Assembly (NCBI GenBank): GCA_021648485.1
Contig: JAKISS010000008.1
Coordinates: 1-64,000, forward strand
Length of the DNA stretch: 64,000 bases
Direction: 5' to 3'
DNA from: Gammaproteobacteria bacterium
Lineage (GTDB): Bacteria > Pseudomonadota > Gammaproteobacteria > SZUA-152
Of the stretch, positions 9,050 to 19,589 are shown in pieces. Below the pieces are notes generated by a model that ran no database searches, was not told the origin of the DNA, and worked only from the letters and a program-made list of their open reading frames with translations. The position numbers were made by a program, and so were the translations under genes. How positions within the stretch are numbered: position 1 is the stretch's first letter; each line of letters opens with the position of its first letter.

Positions 9050-11017
9050 ATGGCAAAAGACCAGTTTACAGAACAATTAGAAGCCTATAGTCGCTGGAAA
9101 GAAGACATTATCAGCCACATAACGGCCTATCGGGAGTGGCTGTCGGAACACGATATGAGCACCCCGGAAGATGATTTACGCATGTATGAAATTCTTGATG
9201 CGCTGGATTCAGACCGCATTACCATTGGTTTTGCAGCAGAGTTTTCGCGGGGCAAAACCGAACTGATCAACTCAATCTTTTTTGCCAATTATCAACGTCG
9301 TCTACTGCCCTCTTCTGCCGGACGCACCACCATGTGCCCCACCGAACTGTTTTACGATGCCAAAGCAGAAAAGCCCTATATTCGTATGTTACCCATCGAA
9401 ACCCGTCTCGAAGACACCAGCATCAGCGAATATAAACAAGACGCCAATAACTGGATCAACACTGATTTGGATGTGGATTCACCAGAGCACATGGTGGAAG
9501 CCTTCAAGGAAATTATAAAAACCAAATCAGTACCCGTAGAGAGCGCCATTCAGCTTGAATTGTATAGCACGGAAGAATTTAAGCAGTGTGAGATACCCCC
9601 GGTCAGCATTGAAATCCCTGTGTGGCGTCATGTCATGATCAGCTTCCCTCATCCCCTGCTCAAACAGGGCTTGGTGATTCTGGATACCCCGGGATTAAAT
9701 GCCATGGGTTCCGAGCCGGAATTGACCATGGATATGTTACCCAATGCACAAGCCGTAATTTTTGTACTCTCTGCCGACACTGGTGCCACCAAAACCGATA
9801 TGGAAATCTGGCGGCAACACGCCCAGGCATTTCGTGAAAATAAGGAAAACGGTGGCCTCATTGTCGTACTGAACAAGATCGACACCTTATGGGATGAGCT
9901 ACAGGATGAAGCCAGCATCAATGCGAACATTCAAGCGCAGGTGGATAAAACCGCAGAAATGCTCAATATTGAGGCCAGCACAATTTATCCCGTGTCTGCA
10001 CAAAAAGGATTGTTGGCGCGCGTGAAAGGCGACGAAGAATTGCTGAAAAAAAGCGGGTTGCTGGCCCTGGAGGCTACGCTTTCGGACGACGTGTTACCCG
10101 CAAAACAACATCTGGTGCGCGAAAATATCGTTTCACGCATTGGTTCCATGGTAGAAACTACCCGAGGCGTATTAGTGGAGCGCCATGAAGCGGTACAACA
10201 GCAACTGGATGAGCTACGTTCCTTGTCAGGGAAAAGTGCAGATGTCCTCATGGAAACCATGCAAAAACTGCGTACCGAACAAAGTATTTACCAAAAAGAT
10301 GTGGAAAACTTTCAGACCAGCCGCCATGTATTGAAGCGACAGTTAGTGTCACTGATCGAAGCTTTGGGGCTGGATTCCATGGATCACCTGATCACAAAAA
10401 CACGCACCGATATGGTGGACAGTTGGACTACCCATGGGCTGAAAAATAATATGAAACGATTTTTTGAAGGCACACGGGACAACATGACCCAGGTGAATTA
10501 CCAAGTCGAAAAATCCAACGGCATTGTGCAATCAATTTATGACCGTTTCCGCGACGAGCACGGCTTCACCGACCTCAACCCCACACTGTTTACCACCGCG
10601 CGCTACAGCCGTGAACTGAACCAGCTCTACAAAAAAGCCGCCGATTTCAGAGACAGCTCCATGACGGTTATGACTGAACAAAGTTTTGTGGTGAAAAAAT
10701 TCATTGTCTCGCTGGTAAGCCATGCACGGAATATTTTTTTTCGTGCCAATCAAGATGCTGAGGACTGGGCCGGTAGCGTAATGCGCCCTCTGGCGGCACG
10801 CATTAAAGAACGCAAAATTCAACTGGAAAAACGTCTGGCCAATTTGCAAAAAATTAAGAATTCCCGTGAAAAACTTACCGATAATATTACCAGCCTGGAA
10901 AATCAGAGCGAAGAATTAATGGCCCAGCTGGACACTATTAACGGCGTGCTTGAAGCCGTGAATACACCGCTGTCCCCATTACAAGCGATCAGTCAAAAAG
11001 CGGTTGCTGCGTCGTGA
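9050..11017 (+). CDS. Dynamin-like GTPase
   Basis: About 655 residues with a dynamin-type GTPase domain in the first half. G1 is AEFSRGKTELIN, G3 is VILDTPGLNAMG, and G4 is VVLNKIDTL. The G1 loop starts with Ala where the textbook P-loop has Gly. RRLLPSSAGRTTMCPTEL supplies the G2/switch region. The second half is long, helical and predicted coiled coil (for example ERHEAVQQQLDELRSL and ENQSEELMAQLDTING), without an obvious transmembrane helix. Bacterial dynamin-like proteins act in membrane remodelling or repair. This one stands alone, without the usual second DLP. The ATG at 9050 is preferred to the TTG at 9035. Confidence 0.85.
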   Translation: MAKDQFTEQLEAYSRWKEDIISHITAYREWLSEHDMSTPEDDLRMYEILDALDSDRITIGFAAEFSRGKTELINSIFFANYQRRLLPSSAGRTTMCPTELFYDAKAEKPYIRMLPIETRLEDTSISEYKQDANNWINTDLDVDSPEHMVEAFKEIIKTKSVPVESAIQLELYSTEEFKQCEIPPVSIEIPVWRHVMISFPHPLLKQGLVILDTPGLNAMGSEPELTMDMLPNAQAVIFVLSADTGATKTDMEIWRQHAQAFRENKENGGLIVVLNKIDTLWDELQDEASINANIQAQVDKTAEMLNIEASTIYPVSAQKGLLARVKGDEELLKKSGLLALEATLSDDVLPAKQHLVRENIVSRIGSMVETTRGVLVERHEAVQQQLDELRSLSGKSADVLMETMQKLRTEQSIYQKDVENFQTSRHVLKRQLVSLIEALGLDSMDHLITKTRTDMVDSWTTHGLKNNMKRFFEGTRDNMTQVNYQVEKSNGIVQSIYDRFRDEHGFTDLNPTLFTTARYSRELNQLYKKAADFRDSSMTVMTEQSFVVKKFIVSLVSHARNIFFRANQDAEDWAGSVMRPLAARIKERKIQLEKRLANLQKIKNSREKLTDNITSLENQSEELMAQLDTINGVLEAVNTPLSPLQAISQKAVAAS

Positions 11018-11429
11018 TTTTCACTTTCCGTCTAAACCCTGCCTTTCGTCAGGTATATTGACTTCCTCATTCCAAACCACGCATAGTGGCCTGATCATAC
11101 ATAATCCTAAATTAATCAGTTAAACCTACTGCGAACACCTAATGCACAGAATCCAAAGTGTTTTTCAGAACATGTTGAACTCGCCGTATGGGTGATACGC
11201 TTTCGTCCAAAATAACCTGAAAAACGCTTTATCTTCCGCACCTTAGTCGCTCTCGCTACGGTTTAACTGATTAACTTAGGATAATTGAATTAACTTATGT
11301 GCAGATAAAAAATTAAGGGAAAATTAAGATCAGTTTTATTCCTGAGAAAAAAACATGGTTGACATTGATGAGATTATTCACGATGGTTAAATCAGGCTTA
11401 ATAGCCATCAATGCAGTGGGGAAGTCACC
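11018..11429. other. Intergenic region with a long imperfect palindrome
   Basis: No credible gene is present in these 412 bases. Most of the stretch is taken up by the inverted-repeat element annotated separately at 11101-11286. The remainder upstream of 11430 is AT-rich and probably carries the promoter of the DUF4426 gene. Metabolic genes that often follow yggT in pseudomonads (metX, metW) are missing here. Confidence 0.5.
11101..11286. repeat. 185-bp imperfect palindrome, MITE-like
   Basis: The outer arms are ATCCTAAATTAATCAGTTAA (11104 on) and, on the other strand, ATCCTAAGTTAATCAGTTAA (ending 11282). Over 23 bp they differ at one base. The symmetry continues inward: after TAAACC both arms run about 33 bases of recognisably related sequence and then reach an identical GTTTTTCAG (around 11160 and 11218, opposite strands). 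The whole unit can fold into one long hairpin, has no ORF and ends close to AT-rich flanks. This suggests a MITE or other non-coding mobile repeat. No target duplication is obvious. Confidence 0.55.
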
Positions 11430-11894
11430 GTGAATAAAAATCAGATGCACCAAAACCGTTTTTTCAGCAGCCTGCAAATAACCGGCATTTTTCTTTTGAT
11501 GTGTGGCCTCGGCCAAGCGGGTGAACCACAGGTTTTTGGTGACTATACAGTACATTACAACGCATTTAATACCGATACATTGCAACCGAAAATGGCTGCC
11601 GCATACGATATTGTGCGCAGCAAAAACCGTGCAATGCTCACTATTTCTGTACTTAAAAAAACTGATTCGGGTAACAAGCCGGTACACGCAAAGGTTACCA
11701 TCAGCGCAAGCAACCTTACGGGACAACTCCGTACCTTAAAGGTCCGTGAGGTGGACAAAAATAATGCAATCTATTATTTAAGCGAATTTCATGTAGCCCA
11801 TGAAGAAATGCTGAACTTCACACTGAAAATTCTTCCCGAAGGCAGCTCCCAACCCATGACGGTCAGCTTTCGACAAAAATTCTTTACGCAATAA
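11430..11894 (+). CDS. DUF4426 domain-containing exported protein
   Basis: A 154-residue protein with an N-terminal signal peptide (hydrophobic core ITGIFLLMCGLGQAG) and a conserved start of the mature part, FGDYTVHYNAFNTDTLQP, typical of the DUF4426 family. In pseudomonads DUF4426 genes lie in the same yggT/metW neighbourhood, which supports the call. It is likely periplasmic; its function is unknown. The start is a GTG after GGGGAAG; ATG at 11445 is an alternative that would still leave a signal peptide. Confidence 0.75.
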   Translation: MNKNQMHQNRFFSSLQITGIFLLMCGLGQAGEPQVFGDYTVHYNAFNTDTLQPKMAAAYDIVRSKNRAMLTISVLKKTDSGNKPVHAKVTISASNLTGQLRTLKVREVDKNNAIYYLSEFHVAHEEMLNFTLKILPEGSSQPMTVSFRQKFFTQ

Positions 11895-12094
11895 CACCCA
11901 TCAAGCCGTAACCTGTGGTTATGCACGACTACTGGTAAGCGGCAGTAGACTCTCATCAAGCAAGCCTATTTTGGCCCACCTAAGGTTTCAGGCAAAGAGT
12001 CCGCTATCTTTATATTAGAGATCGTTATATTTGGCATACTGCCAATAATAAAGCATTTTCGATACTCGTTGGTTGACTGTGAGCAAATAAAAAA

Positions 12095-14473
12095 ATGCGC
12101 ATAAGATTATCAACCCGACTGATTTTGCTGATTGTAGCACTGCAAATGTTAATGTTGTTTCTATTGGTTTGGAATAGCAGCAGACTAACAACAGACAGTC
12201 ATATAGAAATGTATGAAGATATGCTGCAATCAGAAAGCCACTTGCTATCAAAGGCACTGGTTCCTGGCCTTGTTTATAATGACGCTGCCGTTTTACAAGA
12301 CGTATTTAGTCAGTTTGCAGAATTTGACAAATTGATTTATGCGGAAGTCAAAGGACAACAGGGCTACATCATTGCGCGACTGGGAATACCACCGGCCAAC
12401 AGAAATACTGACAAAAATTACCAATCCGCACTATCAGATGGTGTCTTTGATGTTGAAATGCCACTGCGTTTTGAAGGCAGGATATTGGGCCATTTACGAC
12501 TTGGTTATTCACTCTCCGCAGCAAAAATATTAATCCAAAAAACACGGTTCCAAAATTTATTGACTGCCTTGTTAGGCGTAGCAATAACCCTGTCAGCAAC
12601 GTTATTAATTGCTTTATATTTCACACGAAATCTACGCCAACTGGAAGAAGGTGCAAAAGCCCTGTCTCAGGATCAACTGGATTATAGAATTGTATCCAAC
12701 GGCAAAGGCGGAATAGGGGAGCTGGCCTCTACATTTAATCATCTTGCCCAACACCTCAGCGAAACCAGAGTGGCATTAACAAAAGAACATGATGCTCTGG
12801 AGCGCGAAACCCGCTTCATGCAGGCATTGCTGGATGGCATTGATGCAGTGGTAATGGAAGCTCGCCCACCCGGGTATCAATTTACTTTTGTCAGCCGAGA
12901 GGCACAAAACCTCATGGGTTATCCTGTGTCAGACTGGTTAAAAGCAGACTTTTGGGCAAACCATGTTTTCCCCGCAGATAAAACCTGGCTGGAAGAAACA
13001 ATTGCGGTGCATACAAAAAAGGGCGAATCATTTACGGTTGATTTTCGCATGACACATCGCCAGGGACATGACCTGTGGGTACGGGCTATCAACAGTGTTG
13101 AACTGGATGAAGAAAATAAACCTATTATGCGCGGCCTGATTCTGGATATTACCGAACAAAAAACCGCAGAAGATCGTATTGTCTATTTAGCTGAACATGA
13201 TTCATTAACCGGGCTGATCAATCGCCGTCGATTCCAAAAGGAGCTTGAGCGAGCCACTTCTTATTCACAACGCTACCAGCAACAAGGCGCTGTATTATTT
13301 ATTGATCTCGATCAATTTAAATATGTAAACGACACCTATGGACATCAATACGGTGATGAATATTTGCTGGATGTGTCGCGCAAGCTATCCCAGGTGTTGC
13401 GGCGTACCGATATTCTCGGACGTCTTGGTGGTGATGAATTTGGGGTAGTTATTCCTAAATGCAGTTATGAAGAAGTGTATACCGTAGGCATGGCTTTATT
13501 AGGCGCATTAACACAAGAAAATATGGAGCATGGTGGAAAAATTGTTCCGGTTAGTGCAAGCATTGGTATTGCCCTGTTTCCCTCACAAAGTGCGGTGCCC
13601 AGTGATTTATTGGCAAAAGCCGATGCCGCAATGTACACCGCAAAACGGAAAGGCCGTGGCCAGGTACATGTTTTTAGTGAAGATGATATGGAACTGTGGA
13701 ATATGCAGGCAAAAATCCATTGGGAAGAACGTATTCGCTGGGCATTAAAAGACAAACGTTTTGAGCTTTATTACCAGCCCGTAGTGGAAGTATGTTCGGG
13801 ACTCATCACCCATTACGAAGCTTTACTGCGTATGCGAAGTGAAAGCGGTGAAATGATTACTCCCAGTGCCTTCATGGAAACAGCCGAACGTTTTGGCTTA
13901 ATTCGTGAAATTGATCGATGGGTGGTCAATGAGGCAATAAAAATACAAGCGGACAGCATCAAACAACATAAGCCAATCAGTTTGGCAATCAATTTATCAG
14001 GCAGGCATTTCGGTGATGTCAGTATGCTAAAGTTTATTCAGGAAGCCATTCAAACGTATGGCGCTGACCCTCAAAGTTTGATGTTTGAGGTAACAGAAAC
14101 CGAAGCCGTAGAAAACCTTTCCCGGGCGCGTGAGTTTATTGATGCATTACGAGAGATTGGTTGCAAATTTGCGCTAGACGATTTTGGTATTGGTTTTTCA
14201 TCATTTCACTATTTGCGAAACTTACCCGTGGACTATATAAAAATCGATGGCAGTTTTGTGCGAAATCTCCACATGGATAGCGATGATCGTTTATTTGTTA
14301 AAGCCATTGTAGATTTGGCAAAGGGCTTGCAAATCCCGTGTGTCGCCGAGTTTGTGGAAAATGCTCACATCATTGAAGTTTTATTGGAGCTGGGCGTGGA
14401 GCTGGGACAAGGTTACTATATCTCAAAACCCAAGCCCGAGTTTATTGACGGACAAATTGTTGATCTTTTATAG
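12095..14473 (+). CDS. Membrane c-di-GMP enzyme: HAMP-PAS-GGDEF-EAL
   Basis: The 792-residue protein starts with a transmembrane helix (LILLIVALQMLMLFLLVW), a periplasmic sensor loop of about 120 residues, a second helix near residue 155, and a HAMP segment. A PAS/PAC region follows (residues about 240-355, ending GLILDITEQKTAED). The GGDEF domain keeps the full motif RLGGDEFGVV near residue 447, so diguanylate cyclase activity is plausible. The EAL domain keeps YEALLRM, FEVTETEAVENL and CKFALDDFGIGFSS, so phosphodiesterase activity is also plausible. Which activity dominates cannot be told from sequence. It is monocistronic. Confidence 0.93.
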   Translation: MRIRLSTRLILLIVALQMLMLFLLVWNSSRLTTDSHIEMYEDMLQSESHLLSKALVPGLVYNDAAVLQDVFSQFAEFDKLIYAEVKGQQGYIIARLGIPPANRNTDKNYQSALSDGVFDVEMPLRFEGRILGHLRLGYSLSAAKILIQKTRFQNLLTALLGVAITLSATLLIALYFTRNLRQLEEGAKALSQDQLDYRIVSNGKGGIGELASTFNHLAQHLSETRVALTKEHDALERETRFMQALLDGIDAVVMEARPPGYQFTFVSREAQNLMGYPVSDWLKADFWANHVFPADKTWLEETIAVHTKKGESFTVDFRMTHRQGHDLWVRAINSVELDEENKPIMRGLILDITEQKTAEDRIVYLAEHDSLTGLINRRRFQKELERATSYSQRYQQQGAVLFIDLDQFKYVNDTYGHQYGDEYLLDVSRKLSQVLRRTDILGRLGGDEFGVVIPKCSYEEVYTVGMALLGALTQENMEHGGKIVPVSASIGIALFPSQSAVPSDLLAKADAAMYTAKRKGRGQVHVFSEDDMELWNMQAKIHWEERIRWALKDKRFELYYQPVVEVCSGLITHYEALLRMRSESGEMITPSAFMETAERFGLIREIDRWVVNEAIKIQADSIKQHKPISLAINLSGRHFGDVSMLKFIQEAIQTYGADPQSLMFEVTETEAVENLSRAREFIDALREIGCKFALDDFGIGFSSFHYLRNLPVDYIKIDGSFVRNLHMDSDDRLFVKAIVDLAKGLQIPCVAEFVENAHIIEVLLELGVELGQGYYISKPKPEFIDGQIVDLL

Positions 14474-14511
14474 GCAAGGAGCATTACCCCGCCCAGTGAT
14501 ACACAACACGA

Positions 14512-15297
14512 TCAAGTATAGTCAATAATCAGTGGCGCATGGTCTGAAAACCGCTCATTTTTATAAATACTTGCGCCTTTGATCGTATCACGCAACGCTG
14601 GCGTAACAATCTGATAATCAATCCGCCAGCCAACATTGTTTGCCCAGGCCTGCCCCCGGTTGGACCACCATGTATATTGCCCGGCTTCCTGATTGGCTAC
14701 ACGAAAAGCATCCACGAAACCCATAGAGCCAAAAAGTTTATCGAGCCATGCACGTTCTTCTGGTAAACAACCGGAATTCTTTTGATTGCTTTTCCAGTTT
14801 TTGATATCAATTTCTTTGTGTACGATATTCCAGTCACCACACAGTACAAATTCACGGCGTTGACGACGCATAGCTTTAAGCTTGTCAGTAAATCGATCCA
14901 TAAAACTGAATTTTATCTGTTGACGCTCCTCTTTGGATGAGCCGGACGGTAAATATAACGACACAACACTGAGTTTGCTGCCATCTTCCCGAGTAAAATC
15001 TGCCTGAATAAAGCGTCCTTCGGCATCCATATCTTCAAAGCCTTCGCCCAGGCCTCGAATAATACGATCCGGTTTTTGTCGCGAATAAATGGCAACACCA
15101 CTATAGCCTTTTTTTTCTGCGTCAAAATAATAACAATGATACCCGGCAGGATAAAAGTCATCGGCTTCCAGCTGGTACTCCTGCGCCTTGGTTTCCTGTA
15201 GGCAAACCACATCCGCATCTTGCTTTTTTAGCCAGGTAAAAAAGCCCTTTTTTTCCGCCGCACGGATACCATTAACATTGACAGTAATAACCCTCAT
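14512..15297 (-). CDS. xthA: Exodeoxyribonuclease III (AP endonuclease)
   Basis: XthA cleaves DNA 5' of abasic sites and degrades 3' ends in base-excision repair. About 261 residues with the EEP-family motifs: VNVNGIRAA at the N-terminus, VCLQETKAQ (metal-binding Glu) near residue 31, LYLPSG, CGDWNIVHKEIDIKNW near residue 150, and the C-terminal active site RFSDHAPLIIDY. I moved the start from 15312 to the internal ATG at 15297 because GGAG lies just before it and MRVITVNVNGIRA is the standard beginning. It is divergent from pyrE. Confidence 0.94.
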   Translation of the reverse strand: MRVITVNVNGIRAAEKKGFFTWLKKQDADVVCLQETKAQEYQLEADDFYPAGYHCYYFDAEKKGYSGVAIYSRQKPDRIIRGLGEGFEDMDAEGRFIQADFTREDGSKLSVVSLYLPSGSSKEERQQIKFSFMDRFTDKLKAMRRQRREFVLCGDWNIVHKEIDIKNWKSNQKNSGCLPEERAWLDKLFGSMGFVDAFRVANQEAGQYTWWSNRGQAWANNVGWRIDYQIVTPALRDTIKGASIYKNERFSDHAPLIIDYT

Positions 15298-15338
15298 ACA
15301 AACTCCGATCATGTGTTTTGTGCATTATAACCGCAGGC

Positions 15339-15369
15339 TTGCCGGTATGGGTGGAATATAGGGTATAAT
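15339..15369 (+). promoter_or_regulatory. Probable sigma-70 promoter of pyrE
   Basis: A perfect TATAAT lies at 15364-15369, 32 bases before the pyrE ATG. The best -35 match is TTGCCG at 15339-15344, with a long 19-base spacer. The -10 box is convincing; the -35 is weak, which could mean an activator or simply a weak promoter. Confidence 0.5.
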
Positions 15370-15401
15370 TTCGCCCTTTAAATTTCTGTCAGGATCGCGA
15401 C

Positions 15402-16043
15402 ATGCATGCATATCAACAAGAGTTTCTCGATTTTGCCATCGATGTTGGCGTATTACGCTTCGGCGAGTTCACGCTCAAATCAGGACGTGTCAGCCCTTAC
15501 TTTTTTAACAGTGGTCTATTTAATACGGGCGAGAGTCTGGCGCGACTGGGGCGTTATTATGCGCAGGCCATCATTAGTTCAGGCATCAAGTTTGACATGA
15601 TTTACGGTCCCGCCTACAAAGGTATTCCGTTGGCCGCCAGTCTGGCGATTGCCCTGGCTGATAAACATAACCAGGATGTGCCTTACTGCTTTAATCGCAA
15701 AGAGGCAAAAGAGCATGGCGAAGGTGGCGTGATTGTCGGCGCACCTTTGAAGGGCCGGGTGCTGATCATTGATGATGTGATTTCAGCGGGTACTTCGGTA
15801 CGTGAATCTGTAGATATTATCCAGGCTGCGGGTGCCACCCCTGCGGGTGTCGTTATTGCGCTGGATCGTCAGGAGCGAGGTCAGGGTGAAACCTCGGCCA
15901 TTCAGGAAGTGGAAAAAGATTATGGCCTGCAAGTGACCAGTATTGTACGGCTACAGGAGTTAGCAAAATTTCTGAATGCAAAAGGCGACCAAACAAAGGC
16001 ATTGCAGGCCATTGAATCATACCGAACGCAGTACGGCGTTTGA
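15402..16043 (+). CDS. pyrE: Orotate phosphoribosyltransferase
   Basis: PyrE makes OMP from orotate and PRPP in UMP synthesis. The 213-residue protein has the expected length and carries [14 protein letters not shown] near the N-terminus, [13 protein letters not shown] near residue 68 and the PRPP-binding [13 protein letters not shown] near residue 121. The start is the first ATG after the TATAAT-containing promoter region. It is separate from the pyrRBXK operon at the window start and divergent from xthA, a neighbour commonly seen in gammaproteobacteria. Confidence 0.97.
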   Translation: MHAYQQEFLDFAIDVGVLRFGEFTLKSGRVSPYFFNSGLFNTGESLARLGRYYAQAIISSGIKFDMIYGPAYKGIPLAASLAIALADKHNQDVPYCFNRKEAKEHGEGGVIVGAPLKGRVLIIDDVISAGTSVRESVDIIQAAGATPAGVVIALDRQERGQGETSAIQEVEKDYGLQVTSIVRLQELAKFLNAKGDQTKALQAIESYRTQYGV

Positions 16044-16099
16044 AATAATGAATTATCTTTTACATGAGAGTTGTTAATTTTCACAGGAGAAAAAGAGTT

Positions 16100-16831
16100 A
16101 TGAATAATCGGCATGTATTATCCGGATCAGCATCGTTACTTTTGCTGGCAGTGGTTTCAACAGGAAATGCAGCAGATCCACAGGTTGCTGATGGCAGTTG
16201 GAAGGGTAATGTGGAGCTGGGTATCGTCAATACCACTGGTAACACTGAAACGGAGACCATCAATGCCAAGGCCAAAGCGGTGACTGAACGGGAAAAATGG
16301 CGGCATACTGTTTTTCTTGAGTCACTTAACAGTTCCAATGGGGGCGATACCACCGCAGAGCGTTACGTTGTCAACGGCCAAAGTGATTACAAATTTAGCG
16401 AACATAATTATTTCTTTGCCATGATTAACTATGAAAATGCCCGTTTTAGTGGTTACGATTATCGTGTCAGTGAAGCACTGGGTTATGGTCGCCGGGTAAT
16501 TGGTAAGGCCGCCTTGACCCTGGATCTGGAAATCGGTCCTGGTGCGCGGCAAAGCAAACTAAGCACAGGTGGTAACGAAGATGAACTCACCCTGCGTGGC
16601 GCAGCAAAACTGGCCTGGAAAATCAGTGACACCAGCACGTTCACGACAGACTTAAGTGTGGATGCGGGCGAAGATACTACCGTCACAAAATCAGTGACTG
16701 CATTAACAGCACAGATTAATGGCAGTCTGGCCACAAAAATCACCTACACCATCAAAAATACTTCGGATGTCCCTGATGGGGTTGAAAAAACAGATACTGA
16801 AACAGCCGTGACGCTGGTATATTCTTTCTAG
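16100..16831 (+). CDS. DUF481 outer-membrane beta-barrel protein
   Basis: A 243-residue protein with a clear signal peptide (LLLLAVVSTGNAAD) and alternating polar/hydrophobic strands typical of a DUF481 (YdiY-type) barrel. The pattern GNVELGIVNTTGNTETETIN opens the domain and the final residues TAVTLVYSF end in Phe, the usual C-terminal outer-membrane signal. The start at 16100 is preferred to the track's 16064 because AGGAG lies about 10 bases before it and the signal peptide begins there. The function is unknown in this family. It is followed by a strong terminator. Confidence 0.8.
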   Translation: MNNRHVLSGSASLLLLAVVSTGNAADPQVADGSWKGNVELGIVNTTGNTETETINAKAKAVTEREKWRHTVFLESLNSSNGGDTTAERYVVNGQSDYKFSEHNYFFAMINYENARFSGYDYRVSEALGYGRRVIGKAALTLDLEIGPGARQSKLSTGGNEDELTLRGAAKLAWKISDTSTFTTDLSVDAGEDTTVTKSVTALTAQINGSLATKITYTIKNTSDVPDGVEKTDTETAVTLVYSF

Positions 16832-16855
16832 CGCATCTCTGACTGACCGTTAACA

Positions 16856-16888
16856 ACAAAACGGCCAACATGAAGTTGGCCGTTTTGT
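16856..16888. terminator. Bidirectional rho-independent terminator
   Basis: A perfect 14-bp stem, ACAAAACGGCCAAC paired with GTTGGCCGTTTTGT, with a 5-base loop ATGAA. The A and T runs at the stem ends let it act in both directions. It sits between the convergent DUF481 and TSUP genes. Confidence 0.9.
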
Positions 16889-16915
16889 GTCTGAATAAAA
16901 ATATTGGCGAAATAT

Positions 16916-17671
16916 TCAACCAATAATCAACTTCAGCCCTACCACAAGTGTAATCACTTCAAACACTCGTTTAATCCACCGGTTACCTTTGGTAATGGCA
17001 AGATGCGCACCGATATAACCCCCTATCAATGAACCCAGCAATAGTGCAGGCAGCCAGTCCCAGCGAATATCACCAATCAAACCCAAAGTAATCGCACCAC
17101 TGCCGTTCCAGAACAACCCCACCAATACCAGCGTGTGAGCAACAGCCGCTTTATAATCCAACCCAAACCATCGTACCAGCCACAGAGTCACAAACAGACC
17201 CGTACCGGAAGTCAGTGAACCATTCAGAATGCCGATGAAAAACAGCACGGCACCACCCAAAAAATAATGCCCGTATGATTGTTTCGTTTGAGTAACTGAC
17301 TGCCCCAAACCCGGCTTGAAAACGGAATACAATCCCAATCCTACCGTTAGCACACCCAGTGCAATTTCTGCACTGCGATCCGGCACAAATAAAATGACGC
17401 TGGCCCCGATCACCACACCGGGGATGCCAAAGCTGACAATAAATAACGTCAATCGACGTTGCAGGCTGCCTTCACGCAAATTACGAAGGGTGGCACCAAT
17501 ACCCAACGCCACGCTGGCAACTTTATGAGTGGCCAATGCCACGCCAAAGGGCAGACCCAAAAAAATCAGCACCGGAAATTGCAACAGACCCGCACCGCCA
17601 CCGGCAAAGGCAGAAAAAATATTGGCGATCAGTGAGATCAATAACAACAGAGATTGGGTGAGCCAGTCCAT
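16916..17671 (-). CDS. TSUP/TauE-SafE family membrane permease
   Basis: A 251-residue polytopic protein with about eight membrane helices. It has the family pattern of paired glycine-rich N- and C-half motifs: FAGGGAGLLQFPVLIFLGLP near residue 22 and LNGSLTSGTGLFVTLWL near residue 148. TSUP proteins export or import sulfite, sulfonates and related anions. In this sulfur-oxidising background a sulfur-compound role is tempting but not shown. It lies 17 bp downstream of slmA in the same direction, so the two are probably cotranscribed. Confidence 0.8.
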   Translation of the reverse strand: MDWLTQSLLLLISLIANIFSAFAGGGAGLLQFPVLIFLGLPFGVALATHKVASVALGIGATLRNLREGSLQRRLTLFIVSFGIPGVVIGASVILFVPDRSAEIALGVLTVGLGLYSVFKPGLGQSVTQTKQSYGHYFLGGAVLFFIGILNGSLTSGTGLFVTLWLVRWFGLDYKAAVAHTLVLVGLFWNGSGAITLGLIGDIRWDWLPALLLGSLIGGYIGAHLAITKGNRWIKRVFEVITLVVGLKLIIG

Positions 17672-17688
17672 GTTGTATTACGAAAAGA

Positions 17689-18288
17689 TCACGCCCTGGC
17701 AGGAAACAGGCTGGCCGATAACAAAACCCATTGTTGGTCCCAACGTTCCAGTGGTGATTGTTTGAATCCGCTGCGCACAAATTGATTCATGCGCCCTTCC
17801 GCTGTGGCCAGCAACAAGTTGGCAATAGCCGTGGAAGGATGTCCCACCGGCAATTCATTTTTGCTTTCCGCTTCGCGCAAAATTTGCTTGAGCTGGGTTT
17901 CCAGTCGATCATAAAACTGGGTAATGCGCACCCGTAACCGGTCGTGCTCCCCGGTAAGCGCATCGCCCACCAAAATACGTGACAGGCCCGGGTTTTTTGC
18001 GGAAAAACCCAACAATACAGCCAGCAATTGCTGGCAGCGATCACGAGCATCGGCATGATCTTCAAGAATGCGATTGATCAAACTAAAAACAGTATTTTCG
18101 ATAAACTCAATCAACGCCTCAAACATACGCGCCTTACTGGGGAAGTGACGATACAACGCGGCTTCTGATACGCCCACCTCTTTTGCCAGCGCAGCCGTGG
18201 TAATACGCTGGCCAGGATTATTTTCCAACTGACGTGCCAATGCCTCAAGAATTTGTTGGGCACGTTTTGATAAAGGTTTTTCAGTCAC
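17689..18288 (-). CDS. slmA: Nucleoid occlusion factor SlmA (TetR family)
   Basis: SlmA binds chromosomal SBS sites and blocks FtsZ assembly over the nucleoid. The 199-residue protein has the TetR helix-turn-helix ITTAALAKEVGVSEAALYRHF near residues 29-48, followed by the SlmA-type helical core with IENTVFSLINRILEDH and ATAEGRMNQFVRSGF. The length is that of SlmA. Its neighbour argB lies 240 bp upstream, with a small inverted repeat in between. Confidence 0.9.
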   Translation of the reverse strand: MTEKPLSKRAQQILEALARQLENNPGQRITTAALAKEVGVSEAALYRHFPSKARMFEALIEFIENTVFSLINRILEDHADARDRCQQLLAVLLGFSAKNPGLSRILVGDALTGEHDRLRVRITQFYDRLETQLKQILREAESKNELPVGHPSTAIANLLLATAEGRMNQFVRSGFKQSPLERWDQQWVLLSASLFPARA

Positions 18289-18379
18289 AGAATATGCTCA
18301 GTTATAATTTTAATCAGTATGCTGCATCCCACGCTACTGCGTTATTGCCATCAAGTTAAGTTGAATTTCCTGCTGGTGC

Positions 18380-18413
18380 AGGTTGGTGGTGGGCTTGCGA
18401 ACCTCACCAACCT
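18380..18413. repeat. Small inverted repeat (REP-like)
   Basis: AGGTTGGTG and CACCAACCT form a perfect 9-bp stem around a 16-base loop, followed by ACGGGAT. It lies in the 236-bp gap between slmA and argB and has no poly-T tail, so it resembles a repetitive extragenic palindrome more than a terminator. Similar GTAGG-GTGG sequences occur at 25685 and 30262. Confidence 0.4.
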
Positions 18414-18524
18414 ACGGGATATTACAGTGGCGGATAAAAACACCACGGATACAGCATGAGGTCTCCCGGAAAGCCGTAGGGAGCAGAGTCAATACTGTAT
18501 GGCAAAATTGAGTGTTATTGTATT

Positions 18525-19523
<999 letters not shown>

Positions 19524-19589
19524 CTACGATGAGCATTTGACCTGCGCCCATCTTATCTGCAAACATCGGGAACATTAGCGCATTCAGCG

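Noticed and set aside
9050-9330. Ala in the P-loop of the dynamin-like protein as a sign of inactivity
   Set aside because: GKT and all other G motifs are present, and I recall the same AEFSRGK form in other members of this family, so I do not call the GTPase dead.
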